This document shows positions 1 to 11,611 of a stretch of DNA of 64,000 bases, one piece after another. Source of the stretch: Phyto melanocephala (taxonomy: Eukaryota; Arthropoda; Insecta; Diptera; Rhinophoridae); assembly GCA_941918925.1 (NCBI GenBank), contig OW799233.1, forward strand, positions 82,652,055 through 82,716,054. Direction: 5' to 3'. The translations under genes were made by a program, and so were the position numbers. Numbering within the stretch: the first letter of the stretch is position 1; each line of letters begins with the position of its first letter. The notes under the pieces are model-generated. The model worked only from the letters and a program-made list of their open reading frames with translations, did no database searches and was not told where the DNA came from.

Positions 1-1491
1 TTCGCCCATTATTTACCCTACTTCTGCTACTACCATTTCTTACCCTTTACCCTACATGGTAGCTGAATCTGCGACAACAGCAATAGTTATCAAAACTCAT
101 AATGCTGACGCCCGGATTGTTGAATGTCTATCTGTCTATCAAGGCTTTTATGTATGTATGTATGTTTGTTTATATGTATGAACATACATTTTACATGGAT
201 AATTTGATTTTGTGTTTGCTGTAAATTTTCTAGTTTTTTTTTTTGCTTCTAGGGCTTCGTTAAATTTTGTTTGATTCGTGGTTCATTTGCTGCTCCTGTT
301 GTTCTAGTTGTTTACTTTTTGGGTTAAATGGGTGGAATATTTATGTTGTTATCTCGAGTATATGGCTGAATTTCAATACAATATATTTAAAGCAACAATG
401 TTTTTCACAAACATCCATTTATTTTCTATGCTGATTTTTTTTTAGATTAAATCGTCTTTAACTTATTTGTTTTGTTTGTTGTTGCAAAATGGCATAAAAA
501 CTTTTAAGCTTGTTTCTTTCTTTTTTGTAGTTTTGATAGGTAAACATTATTCCCATTTGAGTCGTAGTAAATATTTGGTGTGGGCGTAAAAGTTGATAAT
601 ATACATTTTCCTTAAGACAGGCACATAGTATGATTACTCACACGCACACGTAAATCTATAAAAACATGTGGGAAATATTGCATACTTTTTTCCAAATCAA
701 TGTAAAAACATACACACACATGTACATATGTACGTATGATTGTCTGTTTGTATGTAAATTAATATATATGTATGTATGTCTATGCAGATTTTCAATATTG
801 ATAGCATTTTCAAGTGCTTTTCCAAAGTTCGAATATTACACATTTAAATAAAAAAATGCAAATGGTAGTAGTATTCATTATTCCGGTTTGCTTAAAGGCA
901 CCATATTAAAATAATGATGCTCCAAATGACAAAGTCTTAAGTTTTATTTGACGCATTTGAGAATATCCCAATAGTGAATATCAAAAAGCATTTTCAGATG
1001 AATTTTTGTGTGTAAGCACTTATGTATGTATGTATGTGTTTATATATAAAATTGGGCGCTTTCTTCGCTATCTGATTTAGACGTAAATGTATTTATTTTT
1101 CAAACTGAAAATAATTTATCTAAACTTTAAGCAGTTTACAAACTTTCTTAACAAGGGTACTCAAAAGGAATGAAAAAATATCTCTAATAGAGAAACAAAA
1201 ACTTTTTTCATTTATTTAAGTTTAATAATAAAGTTTATGAAGTTTATTTCTTTGTTTATTTTCTACTGTACACTCGAACAATTATTTGAATAGAATTAAA
1301 TGAAAATGTTTTTTTTTAAACAAGTAGAAAATACTTTTAAAACAATAGAAAGTCCTGTTAAACTTGAACAACAAAAACTAACTAACACGAGGTCAACACA
1401 AACAATACAGAAGATAAGCAAAAATTTGTTAATCTGACGGTTTATGAAAATCCATTTATTTGAAACATCGTTTTTAATTGATTTTACTTAC
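1..1491. other. AT-rich DNA, no identified gene
   Basis: Mostly low-complexity A+T-rich sequence. Short (TATG)n microsatellites lie near 149-168, 768-780 and 1021-1036. The first 180 bases are less AT-rich and stay open in frame 2 of the plus strand (2-181, ending in TGA after running into a TATG tract), with residues such as ESATTAIVIKTHNADARIVE. This could be the end of a coding exon entering from the left edge, but there is no clear splice donor and no recognised family. Nothing else was seen. Confidence 0.5.
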
Positions 1492-1527
1492 ATAATTGCT
1501 GGCGTACACAATGACATCATCAGCACC
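1492..1527 (-). CDS. Candidate 36-nt micro-exon following the 1604-1737 exon
   Basis: The minus-strand stretch GADDVIVYASNY is open, in phase 0 with the preceding candidate exon, and ends at a second GTAAGT donor (1491-1486). The acceptor would be ...ccgataaag, which has a weak pyrimidine tract. The peptide composition and the donor make it look coding in an otherwise AT-rich background. No continuation exon was found further along the minus strand to position 1. Function unknown. Confidence 0.3.
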
Positions 1528-1603
1528 CTTTATCGGAATATTATTATTTGATTTAAATTACAATTAAAGTTACAGATAACTAAAAATAGAACTTAGCACT
1601 TAC

Positions 1604-1737
1604 TTTTGATTTTTTTGTATTAAATAACATTTTCTTCATGATATACGCGCAGCCTATACCACCCACGATCATGAAAACTTAAGTCACACATTCTGATGCT
1701 CACCGATATACTTAAACGCATTTTCACATTTAACTGA
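1604..1737 (-). CDS. Candidate host exon with a membrane-helix-like peptide
   Basis: On the minus strand a pyrimidine-rich acceptor (ttttttatttatag) ends at 1738 and a consensus donor GTAAGT begins at 1603. Inside, an ATG at 1672-1670 opens 23 codons to the donor in phase 0, beginning MIVGGIGCAYIMKKML and followed by a Lys-rich stretch. This reads like a short hydrophobic helix with a basic tail. Upstream of the ATG this frame has stops, so the ATG would have to be the start and the rest 5' UTR. The frame SVKCENAFKYIGEHQNV is also open from the acceptor but stops at TGA, so the true frame is uncertain. A GTAAGT donor pairs with a possible acceptor 76 bases on, a normal fly intron size. Product not recognised. 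It could be a decayed gene or chance. Confidence 0.35.
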
Positions 1738-3363
1738 CTATAAATAAAAAAATAACTCAACATTTTAACTGCTGTTGAAGATTAGTTTTTAAATAAAGTT
1801 ATTTTTTACTAACCACTATCTGTATTTTTTTCTTTTTATTTTACTTTTTCAATAAACCACAGTCAGTTTCTGTCATAATTTTCTGAGTGTATGTTTAATC
1901 AGAAGAAAAAACTATTTACTTTTTTACTTAAGATTAACTTTGGTTGTAGGAATTGGCAGCATCAAAATGATAACAACTGATTTCCCTCTTTCATATTTAC
2001 ATTAAAATAATTAACTTTGTTGGAATTTAACACAAATACTATCGAATTAGTATTAGTTACATATATTTTCCGAACTTTTGAAATTTAACTAAAATAGAAC
2101 TTTAATAGCCTGATAAATGTAATTTGGTTAATTCAACTAAAAGTATGAAGAATTGATGACCATAAAATGTATAACCGTTCTTAGGTTTATAATGAACGAT
2201 AGCCTTGTTATACATGAAAAATGTTGAAAATGGGAAACTTGCTAGTTGCAGCATCTTACATCTTGCATTATTTAATTGTTGTCTGTAATAAATTTAATAT
2301 GATATTTATTAATATATATATTAAATCTATTCACAATCTATCACATCTCTAAAATAACAACAGCTTAAGTAGTTTAAACACGAATAAACAAGGATGTTCA
2401 TGAATGGTCAAGAGACAAAAATCTAAAAAACTTGGACATCTTTAAACACCTATTGGATTTTATGAAAACCCCATAAGATCCAATAGGTGAACATGTTAAT
2501 ATAAATTTGATTGGTTTATTGCACATTACACTCTGATTATTCACAACAATTTCCAAAATATATCTGTTGATAGATTAAAGCCTACTTTCATTGAATATGT
2601 TAACAAAAGCTTATATTAGATTGACTTTTCTATTATATTACCTTTTTCTTGTGGAGTCATCCCCAGAGTATTCTTTTTAAACATTTTTGTGCGATGTTAG
2701 ATGTGATCAAGTATAGAAAGGGTACTAGGTTCATATTAAATTGATTCGAAATACACTGGAATGTTATATCAATACTCTATTTCATGTGCGCTTCTACGTG
2801 TTATACAAAGAACTTAAATTTTATTACATATCTGGGAAACTTCCGTATAAATGATCGAATTTTCATTCAAATCGGACTAATCATTCTCAAGTTATGATGA
2901 AATGTATCAGCATAACCGCCATTCCTAAAAAAAACAAATGTAAGCCCGATAGAATAAAACTGAAAACGGATTTGAAATTAGCGCTTCAAAATCTCTATGG
3001 TCCACATATTTGTTATTCAAAGGCGATTTTTGCTGCAGACTAGTGTAATTAGAAGCAATTACCGTATCTAGTCACCGGACTTCGGAAACCCTTTGACAAA
3101 TATATAGAATTTATTTTATAGGCAGGATTTTCAGCGAATAACACAAACTTAATGTGACACGCCCACCAAGTCATATCCTCAAATTTATATAAGTTGAGTT
3201 CGTTAAAACTCGTTATAATGAACTCCTGTTTGAGGTTGTCATTTAGGAAATGTATAAATGAAATGTTATCAAATAGCTGTTGTTTGAATTAGTCGAGATA
3301 AGTTAAGTTCAGCTTTCTTAATCATAAGACTAAGGTAATGAAAAGTATCACATATTAAAATAA
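1738..3363. other. AT-rich DNA with faint repeat traces
   Basis: No gene recognised. The 2640-3350 part contains phrases typical of dispersed fly repeats, such as caaatcggactaatcattct near 2870 and gtgacacgcccaccaag near 3155. It is probably the eroded body of a repeat whose 3' end is the family A tail at 3679. Boundaries cannot be set. Confidence 0.4.
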
Positions 3364-3679
3364 GTTAAATGTACTTTATTATTTTTTTAAATATTTTTTT
3401 TAATTTTTCTTTAAAATTTTTTTTTTAATTTTTTTTTGTAATTTTTTTTATTGTTGTTTTTGTTTTTAATATTTTTTTTTTGTAATTTTTTTTTTTTTAA
3501 CATACATACGTAAGCTCAATTTATAATTTTGCAATTGGATGTTTATGTTTTTTATATGTACATATGTATACGTATTTCATATGAGATGAATGGTGATACA
3601 AACTATTGTTATTGCATGACTACACGTTGTAAAGGGTATATAAGATTCGGCATGGCCGAATATAGTACTCTTACTTGTT
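3364..3679 (+). repeat. Family A (Helentron-like) repeat, 3' end
   Basis: A long T/A homopolymer-rich tract (about 3364-3498) leads into the conserved family A 3' region. It ends with AAGGGTATATAAGATTCGGC, the hairpin ATTCGGC..GCCGAAT, and the terminus ACTCTTACTTGTT at 3679. The same end occurs at 10.75, 18.9, 23.6 and, inverted, at 31.0 kb. The 5' half is missing or too decayed to see. Confidence 0.7.
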
Positions 3680-4925
3680 CTATATTTTTTTTACATTTGA
3701 TCTTTTTTAAATGAAATAATGTTGTCATTTTTCTTCTATACAACATTTTGGAACACGATTTTCTATATTTGAAAACATGTTTATCTCAAAGTGTGCAAAC
3801 AAAATTTATTGTGATACCAAATAAAATGTTGGAGTTATTTAGTGATATTTTTAGGTATTAAAGGCTTTTATTTGTGGATACAATTTGGGGTAAAAATAAC
3901 ATGTGTGCCTGACTATTTTTTTTTTTAATCTGTTTCATTTTTGATCTGTATTTTATTCCACAAGATACGATAATAATAGTTTGCCGTTTACATGTATTGT
4001 TAGCAACAGATTCTAGTTTTAGTTGCTGATAGACATTGTTGTTAAAACATGTAAACCAACAAACAAATTTTTGTATTTCGGATAATTAATTGACAAGAGA
4101 GCATCGCTCTGTAATGTTTTGAGACAAAAAGAACTTATCAAAGAAAAACATGTTAAATAATAACAACAACTAAAATAATGCAACCAAAAAGCAAAAATAA
4201 AACATCTCAAATAAACATGCCTGTAGTAAATTCGTAGTCTATACGTCAGATAAGCATAGAACAAGTAATTGTAATACAATATATTTCATATGTTTTAATG
4301 CGCATATATCAATGTATATACATTGGAATTGTTTAGTGTATCTATGAATGTTTATAAAAATAACACAAATAAACAAATTTAATTGTGAACAACACACCGA
4401 CAGCAGCATCAAGCTAAAATAAAACATGAAAATCGAAAAAGGCGTTTTATTGTTTGTTTATTCATTTAATTTCTTAAAGAAAATTATTCTTATTATTTTT
4501 GTCTTATAAATGCCGAAAAACAAATGGCCATGTCTAGTGAAAATTTTTTTTTAAATAAACAACTTGAGTATACGACTTTAAACGTTTTGAAATAAATAGT
4601 TCGTATTAGTTGTTATAAACATTTTGAGGTTTTTCTGAGTATCAAATGAAAAATCCTTAAGCTGACATTGTAAAAAGGCGTTCACAACAAGTTTGAAAGA
4701 ACTACCAATTTAACAACTATATGTATATCAAAACAAACTAAATAGTTTGAGAAAAATTTATAAGATTTTTTGCAAAAATTTATTACATTATTTTGTTATT
4801 TTAACCTTAATAAAAGAAGGAAAAAATGTTTTTTCTGTTGATTATTCGAATAACTATGGCTCAAACGATAACAACAACGCCAGAAAAGAACTTTCAATAG
4901 TTAATGTAATTTATTTATTACTACT
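3680..4925. other. AT-rich DNA, nothing recognised
   Basis: Open frames here are short and dominated by Phe, Tyr, Leu and Lys, as expected from A+T-rich random sequence. No repeat ends, inverted termini or splice-bounded coding stretch were seen. Confidence 0.5.
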
Positions 4926-6092
4926 TTTATATCTACCATCAAAAAAAAATTATGTGGGGGTATATTCATTCCGTCAAACCGTTTGTAACACATCGAAATA
5001 TCCATTTTTGACCCCATATTCTGAATCTGGGTTTGATTTTAGGACGATCTATCTAAGTCCGTCTGTTAAAAGCACGATAGATATATTAGGAAGAGATCAG
5101 ATCTATAGCTTGTAATTTAAAAATATGTCAGAAAATATCTTCTTACACTGAATAAAGCGAGTATTTATATTTATTGATTAAAAAAATAGCTTTTTCTGAA
5201 ATTTGCTCAAAATTTTATATTACGAAAGGAGTTATAGATCAAAATGTACGAAAATGTATACCACACTGTCTTTTTCGGACTAAATAAAATAAAAAATGTA
5301 AAAAAACTGACGAAAATAGATGTACGATTCTCAAATATTGTTTTTTGATCAATAGGTGTTTTAGAATGGAAAAATAAAGTGACACGCTAACTTTTACGTC
5401 CAGTTCCCGTATAACGCTTTATTTTATATTCATATAACTTATATATGGACAAAGAATTTGGGCAAATAAATCTCGCTAGTTTGAAATATCTAAGGTGAAT
5501 TAATTAAAAGAAACTACTTTGACATGCCTACTTTTACGCCTATTTCTCACATAATCTACCATCGATGAAATTTCAAAGTTAATAAAGTCGAAACAATTGG
5601 AGGTATGATGTAAATATAGTACTGATGGTAAATGTAATTATAATACGAGAAAATTAAGGTGATACGCCTACCTTAACGCCCACCTCCCGAAAACGCTTTA
5701 TTTAAAAAATCATACTATTTCTATATGGACAAAAAAAATTAATCTATAATAGATTATCTAACTTAAATTCAAACACTAATTATATTATTTTAAAATTATT
5801 ACATTACACACAAAGTTACGCTCTTCAGTTTCCGTTAAAATACAATATTGTCGTAAAAAAGAGTTAGTAGTGTCACTCCTAATGTAGAAACACTTAAGGT
5901 TCCATTATTAGAATAAACTTAAGGAAATAAATTAATAGCAAATCAAAGTTACTCGAATAAAGTAATACATATTTTAGTATGAAGAGATTATTCCATAGCG
6001 ATTGCCGTTAGTAACAAAACAATATAAAAGTACACAAAATTGGTGGTGCGTATCAAAAATTCGGCACAGCCCAATATAAAGCTCTTATTTGC
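4926..6092 (+). repeat. Family B (Helentron-like) repeat, decayed copy
   Basis: The copy starts with a degraded version of the family B head (tatctaccatc..gtgggggtata) and continues through the family phrases cgtttgtaacacatcgaaat, the AGCACGATAGA segment and three CACGCC-type blocks (about 5390, 5525 and 5665). It ends in a mutated 3' hairpin attcggcacagcccaatata with tail ctcttatttgctt. The (GTCC)n segment is largely lost. A 122-codon open frame at 4747-5115 crosses its head and is not a gene. Confidence 0.75.
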
Positions 6093-6617
6093 TTTATTTT
6101 ATATATTGTACGCTATTTATACAGGTATTCTCTTTTAAAGATAAACAATTTTTTGTAAGCGTAAAGAATTTTCTACCACGTTAGTTGATATTCTTAATTA
6201 TGTTCTACGATTTCAGTGAACAATAAGTATATTTTGTTATAAATAATTCATGTCTTGTTCGTTTTACACTTAATTATATCGATCTTATCTCCATCATTAT
6301 AAACAAATATAACAAAGACACAATAAAAGGTTTTATAAACTGTCAATAGAGTTATTTCCAATTAAATACATATTTTTTATAACTCAAAAAATAAAAAATA
6401 ATATTTATAATATAAATACCTATACATATGTATGTACATATGGTTAAGTAGAGGCGTGTGCGTGGATATTTTCTAACTCATGATCACACACGTTCACGCA
6501 CAAAATTTCTAACCATCTTGTTTATGTTCGGCTGTTATTCAGAAACTTTCATAAGAATCTGAATGAATCTGAGAGTCTATATAAAATATTTTATTTTTAA
6601 AGTGTATTTTTATGTTT
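6093..6617. other. AT-rich spacer
   Basis: Low-complexity A+T-rich sequence between two family B repeats, with short tatgtatgtac tracts near 6425. Nothing else recognised. Confidence 0.5.
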
Positions 6618-7600
6618 TTATACCCGCCACCAAAAAAATGGTGGGGGTATATTCATTTTGTCATTCCGTTTGTAACACATCGAAATATCCATTTTAGACC
6701 CCATAAAGTATATATATTCTGAATCAGGGTTTGATTTGATGACGAACTAGCTATGTCCGTCCGTCTGTCCGTCCGTCTGTCCGTCTGTTGAAAGCACGAT
6801 AGAGGTCGCACCGAAAAAGCTAGGGGGCTCAAATTTTGCCAGAATATTTCTTATAGACAAGGTTTGTTTGGTATTGAAAATGGGCTAAATTGGAATATTA
6901 GGAAGAGAGTTATAGCTCAAAAAGCAAGAGTAGGTCGAAAAAACCGTGTCCTTCGAACATCGAATAAAATGGAATTGTGTCCAAACGCATTAACGTAGGT
7001 TCATGAAACTTCGAATATATATTTCCTGAGTAAAAACAATATTTTTCTTTGAAAATTGTCTAAATTTATGCATTAGGAGAGGAGTTATCGATCAAAATGT
7101 ACGAAAATTTATACCGCACAGTGTATTTTTCGGTATATTTAAAAACAAAAACGTCATAAAAGCAACAAAATTGGATGTACGACTCGGAAATTTTGCACAC
7201 TCTGCTTTTTGGTGAGTGGCTTTTTTGTAACGCAAAATCAATGTGCCACGCCCACTTCCCATATAACGTTTTAACTAAAATTCATATAATTTCTCTATTT
7301 ATAAAGATTTTGGAATAATAAAGGGCTATATTGAAACACCTAAGTTGTACTCATTCGCAAAAATAACTTTGACACGCCTACTATAACGCCCACTTTTCAC
7401 TTTATCTACCGTTATTGAAATTTAAAAGCTCATAAAACCGCCAAAATTAGAGGTATGATGATGAAATTTGCTACATATATCCTTCAGTAATCATAAATAG
7501 TTTGGAACGAAATAGTTTTCCATTGAATGGCGGAATTAGCTGCAACAGCAAAAATTATATAAAAGTATCGTACCACACCGACCAGATTTACAGTGAACAA
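6618..7600 (+). repeat. Family B repeat, 5' part
   Basis: It begins with the family B head hairpin, TATACCC-GCCACC, a run of A, then GGTGG-GGGTATA. It runs through the well-preserved (GTCC)n stretch at about 6748-6788, the AAAGCTAGGGGGCTCAAATT phrase and CACGCCCAC blocks at about 7247 and 7375. Homology to the other copies fades after about 7500, and the normal 3' hairpin is absent. An inverted family B copy starts only about 70 bases later, so the two lie tail to tail. Confidence 0.75.
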
Positions 7601-7666
7601 AAGAAAAATTTATTGCATTCCGCAAATGTCTTTTTAAACTCCAACTAGAGACGTATTTAAAAAAAA

Positions 7667-9476
7667 ACAAGTAAGAGCACTATATTCGGCTGTGCCAAAT
7701 CTTTTATACCCACCGCCAATTTTGTGTACATTTAAAGCACAATATTTATTATTTTGTTAATCGCTATGGAATAATCTCTTTTTAATAAAATATGTATCAC
7801 TTTCTTTGTAGAGGGTGGTTAAATTTTAAGGGCCCATGTTGAAGGTGAACTACACCTAGTCTTTAAATTTGTTTTCTGCATTTCATTTGACATTTCTCAA
7901 TCTTCAAACTTACTCAATTTGATCCGTGGAAAGACACGCAAATGAGCAACGCTTTAAAGTTATTCAGGTTTTTTATAAAATTGGGCGTTCAAATCAAAAT
8001 GCATTTTGTGCACTTCGTAATTCTTTTGATCAACATAATCGTTTAAATTCGTTCACAATCGGGAGAATTGTAAAGAATATTTAAATTTCTGCAAAACAGG
8101 TCTGTATAAAATGTTAGAAAATCTGTGAATGCCTTCTTAGTTCGTTGAATGGGAACCATTGCTGTTTTTTGCGATAGTGTGGCAAACGAGAAGTCAACCT
8201 CGACTCATCATCATGCCCAACAATTGAGCATCAACATTGTCATTGAAGATTTTGACCATCAGATAGAGGAGTGGTGCCAAGGCGGGGGGGGGTCATTTGG
8301 CCGATATTTTGTTAAAGACATAATTGAACCATACAAATGTTATCATTTTAAAATTTAACCACCCTTAATAACTTTGATATGATAGTAAAATGTTTTCGTT
8401 AATTTAGTCTTTTAGTGAAAGTGGGCGTTAAAGTAGGCGTGTCAATAAAGTTTCTGCTAATAAATACAGCTTATATATTTCAATATAGTCCTTTATTTTC
8501 CCAAAAACTTTGACAATAGAGAAATTACATGAATTTAAGATAAACCGTTATATGGAAGGTAAGCGTTAAAGTGGGCGTGTCACCTTGATTTTTTGGCACA
8601 ACAATTTCATTGATTAGAAGGATATATGTAGCAAATTTTATCATAATACCACTAATTTTGTCGTTTTTAGGAGCTTTTAAATTTCATTAACGGTAGATAA
8701 CGTGAAAAGTGGGCGCTATAGTAGGCGTGTCGAAATCATTTCTACTAATGAATGCAACTTAGTCGTTTCAATATAGTCATTTTTTATTCTAAAATCTTTA
8801 TTAGTAGAGAAATTGTATGAATTTGAGTTAAAACGTTATATGGCAGGTGGGCGTAAAAGTAGGCGTGGCACATTGATTTTCCGTTACAGAAAAGCCTCTC
8901 ACCAAAAAGCAAAGTGTGCAAAATTTCAGAATCGTACATCTAATTTTGTCCGTTTTATTAGGTTTTAAATTTAAAATATACTGAAAAATACACTGCGCGG
9001 TATAAATTTTCGTATATTTTGATCTATAACTCCTTTCCTAATGCATAGATGTAAGCAATTTTCGGGGAGAGATATTGTTTTGACTCGAGAAATATATATT
9101 CGAAGTTTCATGACTGTACGTTAATGCGTTTGGACACAATTCCATTTTATTCGATGTTCGAAGGACACGGTTTTTTCGACCTACTCTTGCATTACGAGCT
9201 AAACTCTCTTCCTAATATTCCGATTTAGACGATTTTCAATAACAAACAAACCTTCTCCATAAGAAAGATTCTGTCAAAATTTGAGCCGCCTAGCTTTTTC
9301 GGTGCGACCTCTATCGTGATTTCAACAGACGGACGGACATAGCTAGATCGTCATCAAATCAAACCCTGATTCAGAATATATATACTTTATGGAGTCTAAA
9401 ATGGATATTTCGATGTGTTACAAACGGAATGACAAAATAAATATACAACCACCATTTTTTTGGTGGCGGGTATAAA
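7667..9476 (-). repeat. Family B repeat, near complete, with an internal insert
   Basis: Read on the minus strand the copy starts at 9476 with the TATACCC-GCCACC head hairpin and ends at 7667 with GGGTATAAAAGATTTGGC, the ACAGCCGAATATAG arm and terminus CTCTTACTTGTT. Several CACGCC/ACGCCCAC blocks occupy the middle (8421-8875), and GTCCGTCTG occurs near 9330. It contains a mariner-like element at 7811-8366. The hairpin near the 3' end, the T-flanked head and the lack of long terminal inverted repeats fit non-autonomous Helentron/INE-1-type elements (inference from structure). Confidence 0.75.
7811..8366 (+). mobile_element. Internally deleted Tc1/mariner-like element
   Basis: Imperfect inverted ends flank the element: GAGGGTGGTTAAATTTTAA at 7811 and its complement ending near 8366, with TA next to the left end. 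Inside, plus-strand frames give pieces of a transposase N-terminal helix-turn-helix region. One is FYKIGRSNQNAFCALRNSFD (about 7972-8032); the other is VANEKSTSTHHHAQQLSI in the 8149-8358 open frame, the segment that in relatives follows the first helix-turn-helix. The catalytic domain is absent. A poly-G tract (8282-8290) and frameshifts show it is dead. It lies inside a family B repeat, and the same element end occurs at the same place in the 52.8-54.0 kb family B copy. Confidence 0.6.
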
Positions 9477-10044
9477 AAATTATTTAGGCTACAAAATATT
9501 TCAATACTTTATAAATTAGATTAATTTTTAATACTTGAAAAAAAAACTTGTTTAAAACTTATTATAAAAACATAAATCTGTTTTATTGATATAAAATTTA
9601 GTTTTTGTAATATATTCAATTTTGGCAAAAGTTATTGACAGTGAAATTTCAGTAATATAATTTGAAAAACCCAGTTTGTTAAATTTTTCTCTTTTCGAAT
9701 TGTTTTTATTATTCCAGAAATCGATTATTATGTTTCGAATTATTTAACAATATCAAAAATTTTTATTGGTTTTGATACATATATCCTTGCCCATATAAAA
9801 AGGTTTGTATTACAACTTTTTTAAATTCTCTTGCATGAATTACACTACTTTTCATAGTGTGTGAAGGATTATCTTGTTTTTATACCCAATAAAGTATATA
9901 TTTTCTAAAAGCTAATGAATATGAACAGACCTGTATTTGGAGCAAATCTTTTGGAAATATTTGAAAATAAATCACCATTGAAATTTAGCATAATCGCCAT
10001 ATAAATTTTTGAAATATGACCATATTAACTCGACTGCCCCTGTT
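9477..10044. other. AT-rich spacer with a family A fragment
   Basis: Mostly A+T-rich. About 9876-9935 carries a short deleted piece of a family A head (tttttataccc joined to aataaagtatatattttct). No gene seen. Confidence 0.5.
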
Positions 10045-10752
10045 TTTATACCCTTCACACAGTGAAAAAGGGTATATATAGGTTTGTCATTCCGTGTGAA
10101 ATTTCTACACTTTTGATTTCCGACCCCATAAAGTATATATTTTCTGAAAGCTTATGAACAGGGGAGTCGATTAAGCCCTGTCAGTCTGTCCGTCTGTCCG
10201 TGTGTATGTTGAAATCAACTTTTTGAAGCCCCCCGACATCGCTTGGACTCGGGTGAGGTATTAAAATATCAGGAGTAGATCGGTATTGAAAATCAGAAAC
10301 ATCGGTACATAAACAACTGAGATATGAGCAAAAACCCACGACCACCTCGATTTTTTTTTCACAAAAACAACATTACAACAACAACATAAATACATACAAA
10401 CGTGTATACTGGTTAGAGAAAACGTGGCATCGAATCCCAGCTAAGGCAAAAAAAAATTTTTTTTATATTTTTTTTTTAATTTTTTTTATTTTTTTATTTT
10501 TTATTTAATGTTTTATTTATATTTTCATTACTATTTTTTTTTAATATTTTTTTTTTAAATATTTTTTTTTATATTTATTATATATATTTTAATCATTTTT
10601 TAAAAAAAATTTTTTTTATTTTTTTTTTAATTTTTTTTTAAATTTTTTTTTTAATTTTTTTTTTAAATTTTTTTTTTAAATTTTTTTTTTTAACATATAT
10701 ACGTAAATTTATAATTTTATATATATTTATATTTATAGCGCTTTTACTTGTT
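10045..10752 (+). repeat. Family A (Helentron-like) repeat
   Basis: The head is TATACCCTTCACACAGTGAA followed by AAAGGGTATATATA, a 9-bp stem hairpin. Then come the segment ending in CCATAAAGTATATATTTTCT, a GTCTGTCCGTCTGTCC tract near 10185, and a (CAA)n/cataca stretch. A tRNA-like phrase, ctggttagag..ggcatcgaatcc, lies at about 10410-10438, followed by about 230 bases of A/T homopolymer runs. The 3' end is eroded: the hairpin is lost and only ..gcgcttttacttgtt remains. Confidence 0.75.
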
Positions 10753-11611
10753 TTCCATATTTTTACCACAAAAATTAAAAAATTTTCAACCCCATGATAT
10801 CTTATCTACGCGGCTGTTATTATTTATAAATAAGATATGAATCTACGTTTTTTTTTACAAATTAATGAGTAGTCGAAAATATAGGGTGTCCTAAAATCAA
10901 CAAAAGATTTAAGCTGCTGTCGAATTGTTTTTTTAAGGTTAACAGCGCTTTACTACACAAATGATGACAGATTAAAATCTTTCGATAATTTTGGGTCACT
11001 TTTTTTTCCAAATAATGTTTGGCAATATATATCAATAATATGTCAAGTTTCTCCAGCTGCTACATCATTTTGGGTCATGCTAGTAAGACCGTATCGAAAA
11101 TCGATTTAAAACTGAGATTTAAGCACCAAAATACAACTACTTCGGTGTTTAATCTAAAATCTAGAAACGAAAATTTATTTTTTCAGCTTCTCAACCACCG
11201 AAAGAGTCAATATAGGTATCAAACGAATGCAACTTGACCAGTAGAATACAATACACTATTAAAAAAATTATAATCCATGATGACCGCCACTCCATAATGA
11301 CGTACAATAAATGTACAAAATGGGCTAAACCCATTACTTAAAAATTCAACATGGCATCCGAAGCAAAGTGACGGGTATGGCTTGACAAATATTTAGAACC
11401 CAGTGCAACTATGTAATAATACAAAAACACAGATGGCGTCGGATAAAAAAAAAGGAAAAATGGAGTGTAACGTTAAATCTGGAATCTAGGCTATGAAACG
11501 ATGTACATGATGATGAAATGTATCAACAGGTTCGGCACTGCCAAGAATAGAACTCTTACATATTGACATTAAAGTTATACTGTTACTGTATTCGAAAGTT
11601 TATTTTATTAA
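10753..11611. other. Unassigned DNA, partly repeat-derived
   Basis: A moderately less AT-rich stretch (10990-11480) has a 72-codon open frame at 11019-11237 that matches no family I know. About 11528-11563 (aggttcggcactgccaagaa..ctcttaca) resembles an eroded family A/B 3' hairpin, so the region is probably an old repeat. The last four bases are the TTAA target site of the piggyBac element. Confidence 0.4.

Noticed and set aside
4747..5115. 122-codon plus-strand frame
   Set aside because: Its second half is the head of a family B repeat and the first half is AT-rich noise.
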